NCBI GenBank assembly: GCA_023394955.1
Contig: JAEWZY010000004.1
Coordinates: forward strand, 186,001 to 250,000
DNA from: Bacillota bacterium
Lineage (GTDB): Bacteria > Bacillota > UBA4882 > UBA8346
DNA length: 64,000 bases
Direction: 5' to 3'
This document shows positions 33,214 through 42,218 of this stretch, in pieces; the first letter of the stretch is position 1, and each line of letters starts with the position of its first letter. Below the pieces are notes generated by a model that saw nothing but the letters and a program-made list of their open reading frames with translations, was not told the origin of the DNA and did no database searches. The translations under genes were made by a program, and so were the position numbers.

Positions 33214-34017
33214 ATGAAATTCGGGTGTTGTACAAATATGATTGCTTCCTGCTCCGATGGGACAGGGGTTGAATTCATTGAACAGCTCAAGGAGCTGGGA
33301 TATGACTATATAGAGTTGCCGTTGGCACAGATAATGGATTTATCGGAAGATAAATTTGCGCGACTAGTTGATGGAGTAAATGCCTCCGGCCTCAGATGCG
33401 AGACTTGCAATAATTTTTTTCCGGCGCAAATCCGGCTAACCGGTCCTGAAGTTAATTATGAAGCTATATTTGATTATGTGGATAAAACTTTGCAAAGGGC
33501 CGCCGTTTTAGGAGTGGAAATAATAGTATTTGGGAGTTCCGGCGCTAGGAATATTCCCAAAGGTTTTTCAAAGGCGACTGCTTGGAAGCAATTGGTCACG
33601 TTATTACAATATGTGGATGATAAGGTAAAATCTCTTGGAATTACTGTTGTAATTGAACCGCTTAATAGGTTGGAAAGTAATATCGTTAATAATACTTCTG
33701 AAGGTCTGCAATTGGTCAAGGACGTCAACCGGGAAAACGTCAGGCTGTTAGTTGATTATTATCATTTAATGTTGGAAAAGGAAGATCTGGAAATTCTTTT
33801 GAATGTAGGCCCAAATTTAAGACACATTCACTTTTCCAGACCCGAAGGGAGGGTGTTTCCCCTAGAGACAGATAAGAATGATTATTATTCGTTTTTTTGG
33901 AATATAAAAGAAATCGGTTATGAGGGTAGATTAAGCATTGAAGCTTATACTAATGATTTTTCCGGCAATGCTGCCAAAACATTAGTGTTTTTGAAAAAAT
34001 TAGTTACTCCTAGTTAA
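33214..34017 (+). CDS. Sugar phosphate isomerase/epimerase-like TIM-barrel protein
   Basis: 267 residues of the xylose-isomerase-like AP-endonuclease-2 fold. Metal and substrate marks: IELPLAQIMDL near 32, VVIEPLNRLESNIVN near 145 with the conserved Glu, LVDYYHLMLEKED near 180, LRHIHFSRPEGR near 207 and GRLSIEAYTND near 245. Relatives include hydroxypyruvate isomerases, tagatose-3-epimerases and inositol enzymes. With a tartronate-semialdehyde-reductase-like gene just upstream, a hydroxypyruvate-type isomerase is possible but unproven. GTAGGAACT is the ribosome site. Confidence 0.8.
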   Translation: MKFGCCTNMIASCSDGTGVEFIEQLKELGYDYIELPLAQIMDLSEDKFARLVDGVNASGLRCETCNNFFPAQIRLTGPEVNYEAIFDYVDKTLQRAAVLGVEIIVFGSSGARNIPKGFSKATAWKQLVTLLQYVDDKVKSLGITVVIEPLNRLESNIVNNTSEGLQLVKDVNRENVRLLVDYYHLMLEKEDLEILLNVGPNLRHIHFSRPEGRVFPLETDKNDYYSFFWNIKEIGYEGRLSIEAYTNDFSGNAAKTLVFLKKLVTPS

Positions 34018-34180
34018 TCGGGATGGGAAGTTAATAAAGGTGTCTTAAGTCTTAACGGACTTCTATGGGTATGTTAAACTATTCGGTTAATTGTATAAGC
34101 GGATGTAACTTTATGGTATGTTGGGATTTGTTATCGTTCATAGTCTAATCCGTAAAAATTTGAAGGGACTGTGATAATAA

Positions 34181-35110
34181 ATGAAGCTAAACTTAAAAAA
34201 AGATAAAAAGCCTTGGCGTTCAACATCAAAAACAAGTTTAGGCGTAAAGCTTTATGAACCATATCTATGGTTGATGCCGTCATTGCTTGTGTTAGCAGGG
34301 ATGATCCTCTATCCTTGGATTTGGACATTTTTTGTAAGTTTACAAAAATGGAATCCACTGATGCAGTCCACTCCCGTATTTAATGGGCTGCAGAACTATT
34401 TTCAAGTTGTCACAGACCCAAATTTTATACGGGCTATCCAGCTTACTATAATCTTAACTGCAGGAACCGTCGGTCTTCAATTCCTAATTGGTTTTGGTCT
34501 GGCGCTACTTTTAAATACTGATATAAAGGGAAAGTCAGTCTTTCGGACGCTGTTGTTGATTCCGATGATGTTAACTCCTTCGGTCGTCGGCATGCTTTGG
34601 AAACTTATTCTCCAAGACGAGTTTGGCATAGCTAATTGGGTCATGATACAATTGGGTTTACCTAAGTTGGGATGGCTTTCCGATCCGGCCTTGACAATGC
34701 CGATAATCATTGCAATTCAGACTTGGTTGCATATGCCCTTTGTATTGTTGATGTTATCCGCGGGACTTCAATCGATTCCAAACGAGTTAATGGAAGCCGC
34801 AAAGGTAGATGGGGCAAACTATTTTCAAACATTGTATTCGGTAGTCATACCTTGGCTGAAACCAGTAATTATATTGATATTGTTCTTTAGGACTATGTTT
34901 GCTTTAAGGACTTTTGACACTATTTATGGAATATGGGCCAGTTCCGGACCGCTTAAATCCGGAATGGTTTTAGGGGCTTATCTTTTTGAACAGACTAGGG
35001 TGATGTGGCAGTTCGGGACAGGCGCGACCGTTTCTTACCTGATGTTATTTATCACGTTAACTATAACGATTTGGCCAATCATAAAGATTTACCGAGGTGA
35101 AAAAAGATGA
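34181..35110 (+). CDS. ABC transporter permease (MalF/UgpA-like), second system
   Basis: 309 residues with six membrane spans. The N-terminal span begins PYLWLMPSLLVLAGMILYPW; the EAA loop is LMEAAKVDGANYFQTLYSVV near residue 205. Compared with the importer at 24.5 kb it is clearly a different system. It overlaps the next permease gene by four bases. About 160 bases of AT-rich spacer separate it from the isomerase gene, but no terminator is seen, so one transcript is likely. Confidence 0.9.
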   Translation: MKLNLKKDKKPWRSTSKTSLGVKLYEPYLWLMPSLLVLAGMILYPWIWTFFVSLQKWNPLMQSTPVFNGLQNYFQVVTDPNFIRAIQLTIILTAGTVGLQFLIGFGLALLLNTDIKGKSVFRTLLLIPMMLTPSVVGMLWKLILQDEFGIANWVMIQLGLPKLGWLSDPALTMPIIIAIQTWLHMPFVLLMLSAGLQSIPNELMEAAKVDGANYFQTLYSVVIPWLKPVIILILFFRTMFALRTFDTIYGIWASSGPLKSGMVLGAYLFEQTRVMWQFGTGATVSYLMLFITLTITIWPIIKIYRGEKR

Positions 35111-35955
35111 AAAAACCCTTGTTTTTTTTAAAACAATTCCCGGTTTACTTTATCCTAACTATAGCAGTGATTGTGAGTATCTTGCCGGTGGTATGGTTGG
35201 TTTTGCTCTCTATTAAACCACCGCTTGAAACAATTGCCATGCCACCAAAACTGTTTTTTAAGCCTACCTTTGAGTCTTATCAGTTACTTTTCAGTGGGAA
35301 GGGAACAACAAATGTGGTAAATTTGCAATTGTTTCTTAAGAACAGTTTTATTGTCGCTTTTGTTTCTACAATAATTACTATGAGTTTTTCAGTTCTAGGC
35401 GCATATTCCCTGTCTCGGTTTCAATTTAAGGGAAAAGGCTTAATCGGAGTACTTGTTTTAACGACAAGGATGCTCCCGCCGCTCGCTAGCGCAATTCCAC
35501 TGTTTCTAATCTTTCAGAACGCCAGTCTATATGATACGCATCTGGGTTTAATTATCGCCTATACCGCCATCAATATCCCTTTCGCTATTTGGATGATTCG
35601 GGGGTATATCAATGATGTTCCAATCGAAATTGAAGAAGCTGCTCATGTGGATGGATGTTCACGTTTTGGCATGTTGTGGCGGATTATTATTCCTGTCACA
35701 ACTCCGGGAATTGCGGCCGCAGCTGCTTACACCTTCATTTTATCTTGGAACGATTTTGCTCTGGCTTTGATGTTAACAAGCAGAAATGCAAAAACTATGC
35801 CGTTAATGGTACTTTCTTTTCTTACTGCTGAAGGAATCGAATACGGCCCTATGACCGCCGCTGCAACTATTGCTTTGGTTCCCCCAATTATATTTGTGAT
35901 TTTCGCCCAAAAGTATTTGGCGCGAGGATTAACTATGGGCGCGGTTAAAGGATAG
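35107..35955 (+). CDS. ABC transporter permease (MalG/UgpE-like), second system
   Basis: 282 residues, six spans, with EAA loop IEEAAHVDGCSRFGMLWRII near residue 175 and the typical C-terminus YLARGLTMGAVKG. Starts at ATG 35107 inside the end of the preceding permease gene (GAGGTGAA site). The ATPase subunit is not encoded here. Confidence 0.9.
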   Translation: MKKPLFFLKQFPVYFILTIAVIVSILPVVWLVLLSIKPPLETIAMPPKLFFKPTFESYQLLFSGKGTTNVVNLQLFLKNSFIVAFVSTIITMSFSVLGAYSLSRFQFKGKGLIGVLVLTTRMLPPLASAIPLFLIFQNASLYDTHLGLIIAYTAINIPFAIWMIRGYINDVPIEIEEAAHVDGCSRFGMLWRIIIPVTTPGIAAAAAYTFILSWNDFALALMLTSRNAKTMPLMVLSFLTAEGIEYGPMTAAATIALVPPIIFVIFAQKYLARGLTMGAVKG

Positions 35956-36029
35956 GGTCTGACATCAATTCGAAAGGAGGTAAATAAAAGTTTTTACGCT
36001 AAGCTTTGATAAAAAGGGAGGAAAAATGG

Positions 36030-37349
36030 ATGAAATTTAAAAAAGTCAATTTAAATTTGGTAACCTTCTTAATTGTTAGCTTACTAATTCTTTCTTCGAT
36101 GGGTTTTGCGGCTCCTAAGAATAATAAAGAAGTAGTGGTCCGGCTTATTACTTCGACTGGTTCTCTTGCCAAAGCATTACCTCAATATATTGAAGAATTT
36201 AACAAATTGAATAAAGGTAAGATTAGGGTCGAAGCCGAGGCGGAATCAATGAGTTCATTACTCCCAAAATTAATGACCCAATTTATTACTAAAGTGCCTA
36301 CTTACGATATTATTCCAGTGAATTCTCCATGGAGCGGACGACTCGAAAAGTATTTGTATTCTTTGGATTCTTTATTAAAGAAAGATAAATTAAGCGCGAA
36401 TAATTTATTTGGGGAGAAGGCCATGGATTCGCGCACTAGCAAACAAGGCAAAGTGATTTCTTTACCAATATCTTCAGCGGCGCATATTTTATTTTACCGG
36501 ACTGATCTTTTTAAAGAGGCTGGTCTTAAGGTCCCGAAAACTTTGTCCGAATACTTAAACGCCGCTCGCAAACTTACTAAACGTTCTGCTTCGGGCGAGG
36601 TAGAAGTATACGGAATGGGTGGTTTTAGGTCTTTAGGAATTGGCGATGACGCCCAAACCTTGGCGTATTTTCTACATCCTAGCGGAGGAAGAGTTTTAAA
36701 TGCTGAAAAGACTGATGCGCACCCGTCGTTAAAAGGGCCGGTCACTGTAGAAGTATTGAAGTTTATGAATACGGTAGCAAAGGAAGGACTTTGTCCGAAT
36801 CCGCTGTCCTGGGATCAATACACTGATCGTCCTGCTTTTGCTCAAGGGAAGTTGGCTATGTCTATTGTTTATAGTCCGATCGCCAGTATGATTGAAGATC
36901 CAAAACAGTCAAAAGTAGCTGGGAAAGTTGGTTATGAAGTAGTCAAGCTTGAACGTATTGGCCCCGAACCTTCGGTAGCCTTCGCCAGCGGCTGGGGTTT
37001 TGGAATTGATAAAAATAGTCCTAATAAAAATGAAGCATGGGAATTCATTAAATATGTCACAACCAATTTTGATGTTCAAAAAGATATGGGAATGAAAGGT
37101 TTAAACGATCCGTCATTGTTGAACGTATTGGGCGACTCCGACTTTACAGCTAAGATTAAATCCGCTGGCCCGATCAGGGAAATCATGACCTCTTTTGGTT
37201 TTGATTTGCCACAGGATGTAGAACAGGGGACCGAGATCGAATTAATTATCCATGAAGAGATGCAAATGATGTGGGCCGGCAGAAAGACTCCGGAGCAAGT
37301 GGCCACAGCTCTTTATGACCGGATTCATAAGTTAATGACAGGTAAGTAG
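36030..37349 (+). CDS. ABC transporter, extracellular solute-binding protein, second system
   Basis: 439 residues from ATG 36030, 8 bases after GGGAGG (in-frame TTG 36006 overlaps that site). A signal peptide covers about residues 1-27 (hydrophobic FLIVSLLILSSMGFAA), again without a lipobox cysteine. The mature protein is a family 1 binding protein with VVVRLITSTGSLAK at its start. Binding protein after permeases is a common order. Substrate unknown; the neighbours point to a sugar, sugar acid or polyol. Confidence 0.88.
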   Translation: MKFKKVNLNLVTFLIVSLLILSSMGFAAPKNNKEVVVRLITSTGSLAKALPQYIEEFNKLNKGKIRVEAEAESMSSLLPKLMTQFITKVPTYDIIPVNSPWSGRLEKYLYSLDSLLKKDKLSANNLFGEKAMDSRTSKQGKVISLPISSAAHILFYRTDLFKEAGLKVPKTLSEYLNAARKLTKRSASGEVEVYGMGGFRSLGIGDDAQTLAYFLHPSGGRVLNAEKTDAHPSLKGPVTVEVLKFMNTVAKEGLCPNPLSWDQYTDRPAFAQGKLAMSIVYSPIASMIEDPKQSKVAGKVGYEVVKLERIGPEPSVAFASGWGFGIDKNSPNKNEAWEFIKYVTTNFDVQKDMGMKGLNDPSLLNVLGDSDFTAKIKSAGPIREIMTSFGFDLPQDVEQGTEIELIIHEEMQMMWAGRKTPEQVATALYDRIHKLMTGK

Positions 37350-37363
37350 AAAACAATCGGGAT

Positions 37364-38833
37364 GTGAAACTGGTGAGTATTTTAAAAGAAGTTAGTATAG
37401 TGGATGCAGATGTATTGGTTGTTGGCGGAGGTCCGTCGGGCATAGGGGCGGCTATTGCAGCCGGTCGAAACGGAGCAAAAGTTGTTTTAATTGAAAAGAC
37501 CGAAAACCTAGGTGGGACTTTCACGGGAGGCTTAGTTTCGGAATTCCATGGGATGCGAGTGCACCGTAATCGACATACCCTAAATCCTTATCAGTTTACT
37601 AATTATTATGAAACCCAAGCCATTAAAGGTATTCCCCAGGAAATCATGGACCGATTGGTCGAACATGGGGGGGCTTTGGGCGAAAAAGGGCGTTCAACCA
37701 GTTGTGTCATCTGTGATCCTGAAATAGTAAAATTTATAGTTGAAGAGATCTGTTTTGAGGCAGGTGTTGATATTTGGTATCAAACTGTGGCTATTGAGCC
37801 GGTTTTAGAGCAAGGCAAAATAGCTGGGGTTAAGGTTCAAAACAAATCAGGTCTACATTTGATTAAAACAAAGATAGTGGTTGACGCTTCCGGTGACGCC
37901 GACATAGCCGCTCGCAGCGGAGCGCCGTATGAAAAAGGCGGCCCCAATGGCGAAATGCAACCAGCCTCACTAACCTTTATTATGGGCGGAGTAGACTTAG
38001 CTAAGACCATCAAGTATTTAAAAGATGTTCCTGAAGACCTTCATTCCGGAGATATTAAGGTTTGGGAGCAACTACATCAAGAAAACAAGCCAGTGCATTT
38101 AATTGGGTTTGGCAAACTAATTTCTAAAGCTCATGAAATAGGAGATTATCCAATGGCGGTAGGCGCTCAAAATCCTAATCCGCTCTTTGTAGTAAGCTCG
38201 GTGTTTCGTTGGGGGCGGGTTGTGCCGGATCAAACACTCCAAATTATTGACATGGCATATAATGTCTGTCCTACCAAAGGGAAGGAAGTCAGTAGAGCAT
38301 TGATCAATACACGGAAGCAGGCGATGTATTTAGCTAGGTTTATGCGAAAGTATTTTCCTGGTTATGAAAATTCTTACTTGCAACAAACTGCTTCACAGCT
38401 TGGAATCAGAGAAAGCCGGAGGATCATTGGTCAATATCAGTTGACTATGGATGACGTTAGCGAGGGTAGAGACTTTGAAGATTCAATCGCTCGTTGCGGT
38501 AGGGCAATGAACATCCATAGCTCTGAAGGTGGTAAAGAGGGCGAACATCATGGTGGTCGAAAATGGTTGGAGATTAAAGATGGCAGGACTTATGGTATTC
38601 CATACCGCTGTTTGTTACCAAAAGAAGGGCCTGATAATCTCTTGGTGGTCGGCAAATCCATCTCGGTTGACCGAATAGCTTTAGGCTCGGTACGAGGCCA
38701 ACCCGCTTGCATGGCTACTGGAGAGGCTGCCGGAACAGCGGCTGCTTTGGCTGTTAAAAGCAATACCACGATTAGAGATTTGGATATCAAAAAGTTACGC
38801 GAACAATTGACAAAACAAAATGTTATTATCTGA
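37364..38833 (+). CDS. FAD-dependent oxidoreductase (PF12831 type)
   Basis: 489 residues. The FAD-binding motif VLVVGGGPSGIGAAIAAGR is at about residues 18-36, with the second glycine-rich stretch VVDASGDADIAARSG near 170 and a C-terminal QPACMATGEAAGTAAALAV that closes around FAD. Members of this FAD_oxidored family occur beside sugar ABC importers in many soil bacteria and are mostly uncharacterised; oxidation of a hydroxyl on a sugar or polyol is a common guess. It ends the cluster and is followed by a terminator. Start GTG 37364 or GTG 37373; neither has a strong site. Confidence 0.82.
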   Translation: MKLVSILKEVSIVDADVLVVGGGPSGIGAAIAAGRNGAKVVLIEKTENLGGTFTGGLVSEFHGMRVHRNRHTLNPYQFTNYYETQAIKGIPQEIMDRLVEHGGALGEKGRSTSCVICDPEIVKFIVEEICFEAGVDIWYQTVAIEPVLEQGKIAGVKVQNKSGLHLIKTKIVVDASGDADIAARSGAPYEKGGPNGEMQPASLTFIMGGVDLAKTIKYLKDVPEDLHSGDIKVWEQLHQENKPVHLIGFGKLISKAHEIGDYPMAVGAQNPNPLFVVSSVFRWGRVVPDQTLQIIDMAYNVCPTKGKEVSRALINTRKQAMYLARFMRKYFPGYENSYLQQTASQLGIRESRRIIGQYQLTMDDVSEGRDFEDSIARCGRAMNIHSSEGGKEGEHHGGRKWLEIKDGRTYGIPYRCLLPKEGPDNLLVVGKSISVDRIALGSVRGQPACMATGEAAGTAAALAVKSNTTIRDLDIKKLREQLTKQNVII

Positions 38834-38857
38834 ATCGATATGGATATTTTTTGCTAC

Positions 38858-38887
38858 AAGGCCGACTAAATATCGGCCTTATTTTTA
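38858..38887 (+). terminator. Terminator of the catabolic cluster
   Basis: AAGGCCGA-CTAAATA-TCGGCCTT, a perfect 8-bp stem, then ATTTTT. Confidence 0.9.
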
Positions 38888-38937
38888 TTACATCTTACTT
38901 AATAGCTGAATTTAACATTAATGCCTAAAAATCAAGC

Positions 38938-38966
38938 TTGTAAATTGCGGAAAGTTATTATACAAT
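38938..38966 (+). promoter_or_regulatory. Promoter of tRNA-Arg
   Basis: TTGTAA (38938-38943), 17 bases, TACAAT (38961-38966), ending 9 bases before the tRNA. Confidence 0.6.
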
Positions 38967-38975
38967 AAATTGTAC

Positions 38976-39050
38976 GCGCCCGTAGCTCAGGGGATAGAGT
39001 GCTGGCCTCCGGAGCCAGTTGCGCAGGTTCGATTCCTGCCGGGCGCACCA
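38976..39050 (+). tRNA. tRNA-Arg (anticodon CCG)
   Basis: Cloverleaf with acceptor arms GCGCCCG / CGGGCGC, D arm GCTC..GAGT, anticodon arm CTGGC-CTCCGGA-GCCAG giving anticodon CCG, T arm GCAGG-TTCGATT-CCTGC, and an encoded CCA end. Reads CGG codons, which are frequent in this window. I looked for a duplicated 3' end that would mark an integrated element and saw none. Confidence 0.97.
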
Positions 39051-39065
39051 CTTAAAAGTATTGAT

Positions 39066-39101
39066 TTGACGGGGTTTGTGACCGTCAATTTTTATTTTTG
39101 G
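39066..39101 (+). terminator. Terminator after tRNA-Arg
   Basis: TTGACGG (39066-39072) and CCGTCAA (39082-39088) form a 7-bp stem followed by TTTTTATTTTT. Confidence 0.85.
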
Positions 39102-39241
39102 GTACCCTTTTTTAAAAACCGCATCATTGCTGGGTTTGAATTACCCCTAATATTATACAAATATTATACAAACAATACCAATACCGTGAAAGTATAACTA
39201 TTAATTAATATAAAGGACCTCGTTAAGCACGAAAAAAGCAT

Positions 39242-39272
39242 AGGTTCACGGACTAACCATAGTCCAGAACCT
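39242..39272 (-). terminator. Terminator of the collagen-like gene (possibly bidirectional)
   Basis: AGGTTC and GGACTA pair with TAGTCC and GAACCT around an ACCA loop, with a small internal bulge. On the minus strand a run of six T follows; on the plus strand there is a T run a few bases further, so it may work both ways. Confidence 0.75.
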
Positions 39273-39407
39273 CCACACTTTTTTCATTTCTTTTAGAGAG
39301 CAGTAACAAAGCAAAAAAGACGCCAATAACCGCTCCCAAATCCCATAATTGACAATATACTTAACGATTTTATTTTACTTTTGTCTCTGATTAATATTGA
39401 AAATCAT

Positions 39408-40310
39408 TTAATTACTTAATTGAACAATGGTTAAAGAGCGATTTATATAACCTAATGCAGGGAAATCCGTACTAATACTTGCTCCTACTTCATCTCCTGC
39501 TGTTAAGGAGGCTTGAACGACAAACGTCGAAGTGCTTCTATTCGATATCTTAAAAAAAGTAGTCGTATCGCCAAAAATCGGGGTGCCATTGACAGTAATA
39601 ATAGCGTCTAAATATGGTTGGTCGGGATCCGGATCAGTAGTGGCTTCAGCGTTAATAGATATCGTTATTTGATAGATTCCACTTTCTCCCACCACTAATT
39701 CATTGCCCGATGGACTAACTGTGATAGTATCTGATAAAGGTCCAACCACATTAAATGGTACGGGTGTGAATGTTGCCCCAGGTGTCTCTGTACTACTTCC
39801 TCTTAAAGAGCCATAAGCCAAAACGACTTCTCCAGTAGGGCCGGTGGGACCCTCCGGACCAGTTGCGCCGGTAGGGCCAGTGAGACCAGTGGGACCTTCC
39901 GGACCAGTCGCGCCGGTAGGGCCAGTGCGACCGGTGGGACCTTCCGGACCCTCCGGGCCAGTTGCGCCGGTAGGGCCAGTGCGACCAGTCGGACCTTTCG
40001 GACCGGTAGCCCCGGTGGCTCCGCTTTCCGGCGATAATCGGAGCAAACTCTGTTGCACGCACTGCAAATCCGCCAACAACGGTTTAATAGCAGGTATACA
40101 GGACGCTCTCATTTGCCAAGTCTGTATTTTCCCACCGATTGCCGCCACATTATTGACGGCGCACTGGACATTTCTTTGCCCAAAACAATCGATGGCTTGT
40201 TTGATATACTTCAATAAAGGGTCTTTTAAAAAGCGATTGATCGGCAACTGCAATATTTTTCCACGGACGATCAAAAGTTGATCTTCAATGCTTAATCCCT
40301 GATTGAGCAT
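39408..40310 (-). CDS. Collagen-repeat spore-surface protein (BclA-like)
   Basis: 300 residues on the minus strand. Residues 1-96 form an N-terminal helical domain with four or five Cys (e.g. AIDCFGQRNVQCAV), 97-159 are 21 uninterrupted Gly-X-Y triplets rich in GPT, GAT and GPE, and 160-300 are a beta-rich C-terminal domain like the TNF/C1q-type head of BclA (GIYQITISINAEA, STFVVQASLTAGDEVG). In spore formers, such proteins make the hair-like nap on the exosporium or coat. No signal peptide, consistent with synthesis in the mother cell. GGGGGTGG precedes the ATG. Expression by a sporulation sigma factor is expected, but I did not identify the promoter. Confidence 0.88.
   Translation of the reverse strand: MLNQGLSIEDQLLIVRGKILQLPINRFLKDPLLKYIKQAIDCFGQRNVQCAVNNVAAIGGKIQTWQMRASCIPAIKPLLADLQCVQQSLLRLSPESGATGATGPKGPTGRTGPTGATGPEGPEGPTGRTGPTGATGPEGPTGLTGPTGATGPEGPTGPTGEVVLAYGSLRGSSTETPGATFTPVPFNVVGPLSDTITVSPSGNELVVGESGIYQITISINAEATTDPDPDQPYLDAIITVNGTPIFGDTTTFFKISNRSTSTFVVQASLTAGDEVGASISTDFPALGYINRSLTIVQLSN
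39834..40022 (-). repeat. 45-bp-period tandem repeat coding collagen triplets
   Basis: The Gly-X-Y stretch is made of near-identical 45-bp units (GPTGATGPEGPTGRT at protein level), with one unit carrying an extra GPE. Such arrays change length by slippage, so copy number probably varies between strains. Confidence 0.85.
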
Positions 40311-40361
40311 GCTTCCACCCCCTTGTCAGATGGTATATATTATTATTGACCAGGAAATTGG

Positions 40362-40590
40362 GAACATGCGGAAAGCATAAACGAGTTGAACGAAATGTAT
40401 CATATTCAACGGTTTATCGGCAGATGTTGAAGGTTTGTTTACGGAATTAGCGCAGGTGGGAGCGGAAAGGTTGATTTATCAAATGTTTCAAGTTGGAAGT
40501 AATCGGGTGAATACGCATCCGGATATTGGGACTTATTAAAACGAACAACAAAAAATAGAAGCAGGATTATTTTTTGTGAATGTCGAATAA
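40362..40590 (+). pseudogene. Decayed coding sequence, origin unknown
   Basis: Three pieces read like protein but are broken. Frame one gives EHAESINELNEMYHIQRFIG; after a frameshift, the next gives DVEGLFTELAQVGAERLIYQ and MFQVGSNRVNTHPDIGTY; after an in-frame TAA it continues NEQQKIEAGLFFVNVE and stops at 40590. The amino acid quality of successive pieces suggests a recently lost gene. I cannot name the family. Upstream and downstream bases to 40673 hold nothing else. Confidence 0.35.
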
Positions 40591-40673
40591 GTTTTATTAC
40601 TTATGTTACCGGTAGACGGTAGATTGGTTAGGTAATTGGTAGAACGGTATCAAACGGAAGGATGGTTGAAAAA

Positions 40674-42188
40674 ATGGATGTAACTTTATTTCGCTGGCTG
40701 GCGATCGTTGTCTTCGTCTGCCTCTTGGTTGGCGTAGGTATCTACGCGATGCGCCGGACTAAGACCGCTAACGATTTTTTCCTGGGCGGAAGAAACGTAG
40801 GGCCTTGGATCTCGGCGTTTGCTTATGGGACCACTTATTTTTCGGCAGTCGTATTTATCGGTTATGCCGGAAAATTGGGTTGGGGTTTCGGTATCTCGGT
40901 CGTCTGGATTGCCATCGGTAACGCTGTGATCGGGAGCCTACTCGCCTGGATATTGTTGGCCCGCCGCACCCGGGAGATGACGGCTAAATTAAACGCGATG
41001 ACGATGCCGGAATTTTTAGAGGCTCGTTATCAATCGAAATGGTTTAAAATTGTGGCCGCAATTATTATTTTTGTCTTCTTAATTCCCTATTGCGGCTCGG
41101 TCTTTACCGGCCTGGGTTTCCTGTTTGAAAACGTGTTAAAAATCGATTATCAACTTTCTTTGATTATAATGATCGTAATCACCGGGGTCTATTTGATCCT
41201 TGGCGGATATTTTGCGGTTGCCATCACCGATTTTATCCAGGGATTGATCATGCTGGTCGGCGTGGTACTGATGGTCGGTTATGTCTTCAGCCAGCCCCAA
41301 GTGGGAGGAGTTGGCGGCTGGTTATCGGGTTTAAACGCGATCGATCCCGGTTTGACCCAACTAATTCCAAAGGATTGGCTCGGGCTTCTGGGATTGGTCA
41401 GTTTGACCAGCCTCGGCGTTTTGGGTATGCCCCAAATGGTCCAAAAGTATTACGCCATTAAGAATGAGAAAGTGATCAAAACCGCCACGATAGTCGCCAC
41501 GATTTTTGCGGTAGTTGTCGCCGGGGCCGCTTATCTAGTAGGTTCTACGGTGCGGCTCTTTTTCGACAAAATACCGCTTGACGCGGCCGGCGCTCCGATG
41601 TTCAATACTTTAATCCCCCAATTGCTAAGTCAGACGATGCCGGAGTATTTGCTGATTATCATTTTATTATTGGTGCTTTCAGCTTCCATGTCAACTCTCT
41701 CGTCATTAATCCTGGTTTCCAGTTCGGCGATTACCATCGACCTGATTCAAGGGGTACTCTTCCCCAAAATGGATCAAAAACACACCTTGGGTATACTCAG
41801 ACTGTTTTGCGGTGTCTTTATTATTTGCGCGATTATCATCGCTATTTACAAACTTGATTTTATCATCAAACTAATGGCTTTGTCCTGGGGGACCATTGCC
41901 GGCGCTTTTTTAGCCCCTTATCTTTATGGACTGTTTTGGAAAGGGACCACCAAATCAGGGGCTTGGGCTGGGATGATTACTGGAGTGGTCCTTTCAATCG
42001 GAGGTTCGTTATTGTTTACGGATGAGAAAACAGCCCCGTTAGTCAGCACTGCGGCAATGGTTATTCCTTTAATTGTGGTCCCGGTTGTCAGCTTGGCGAC
42101 TAAAAAGTATCACAGTTTACATTTGGATAAGGTATTTGAGCGGAACGAAGCGGGGAAAGCAATGGTGGCTGCCGCCAAAACTGAATAG
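40674..42188 (+). CDS. Sodium:solute symporter (SSS/SLC5 family)
   Basis: 504-residue membrane protein with about 13 hydrophobic spans. Family marks: RRTKTANDFFLGGRNVGPW after the first span, FSAVVFIGYAGKLG, and MTMPEFLEARY near residue 110. It takes up a small solute with Na+; proline, pantothenate and sugars are all known substrates in the family, and this one cannot be fixed. Start at ATG 40674 is favoured because GGAAGG lies directly against the earlier ATG 40662. No partner genes; a terminator follows. Confidence 0.9.
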   Translation: MDVTLFRWLAIVVFVCLLVGVGIYAMRRTKTANDFFLGGRNVGPWISAFAYGTTYFSAVVFIGYAGKLGWGFGISVVWIAIGNAVIGSLLAWILLARRTREMTAKLNAMTMPEFLEARYQSKWFKIVAAIIIFVFLIPYCGSVFTGLGFLFENVLKIDYQLSLIIMIVITGVYLILGGYFAVAITDFIQGLIMLVGVVLMVGYVFSQPQVGGVGGWLSGLNAIDPGLTQLIPKDWLGLLGLVSLTSLGVLGMPQMVQKYYAIKNEKVIKTATIVATIFAVVVAGAAYLVGSTVRLFFDKIPLDAAGAPMFNTLIPQLLSQTMPEYLLIIILLLVLSASMSTLSSLILVSSSAITIDLIQGVLFPKMDQKHTLGILRLFCGVFIICAIIIAIYKLDFIIKLMALSWGTIAGAFLAPYLYGLFWKGTTKSGAWAGMITGVVLSIGGSLLFTDEKTAPLVSTAAMVIPLIVVPVVSLATKKYHSLHLDKVFERNEAGKAMVAAAKTE

Positions 42189-42218
42189 TCGGAATTGATA
42201 GCTAGAATAGATCAGAAT

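Noticed and set aside
38970..39197. 75-codon frame starting upstream of 39000
   Set aside because: It runs through tRNA-Arg and its terminator.
38976..39407. Integration site of a mobile element at tRNA-Arg
   Set aside because: No duplicated tRNA 3' end, integrase or phage-like gene was found downstream.
39844..40281. 145-codon plus-strand frame with Gly-Pro-Val repeats
   Set aside because: It is the reverse complement of the collagen Gly-X-Y repeat; the minus-strand gene has the ribosome site, terminator and domain structure.
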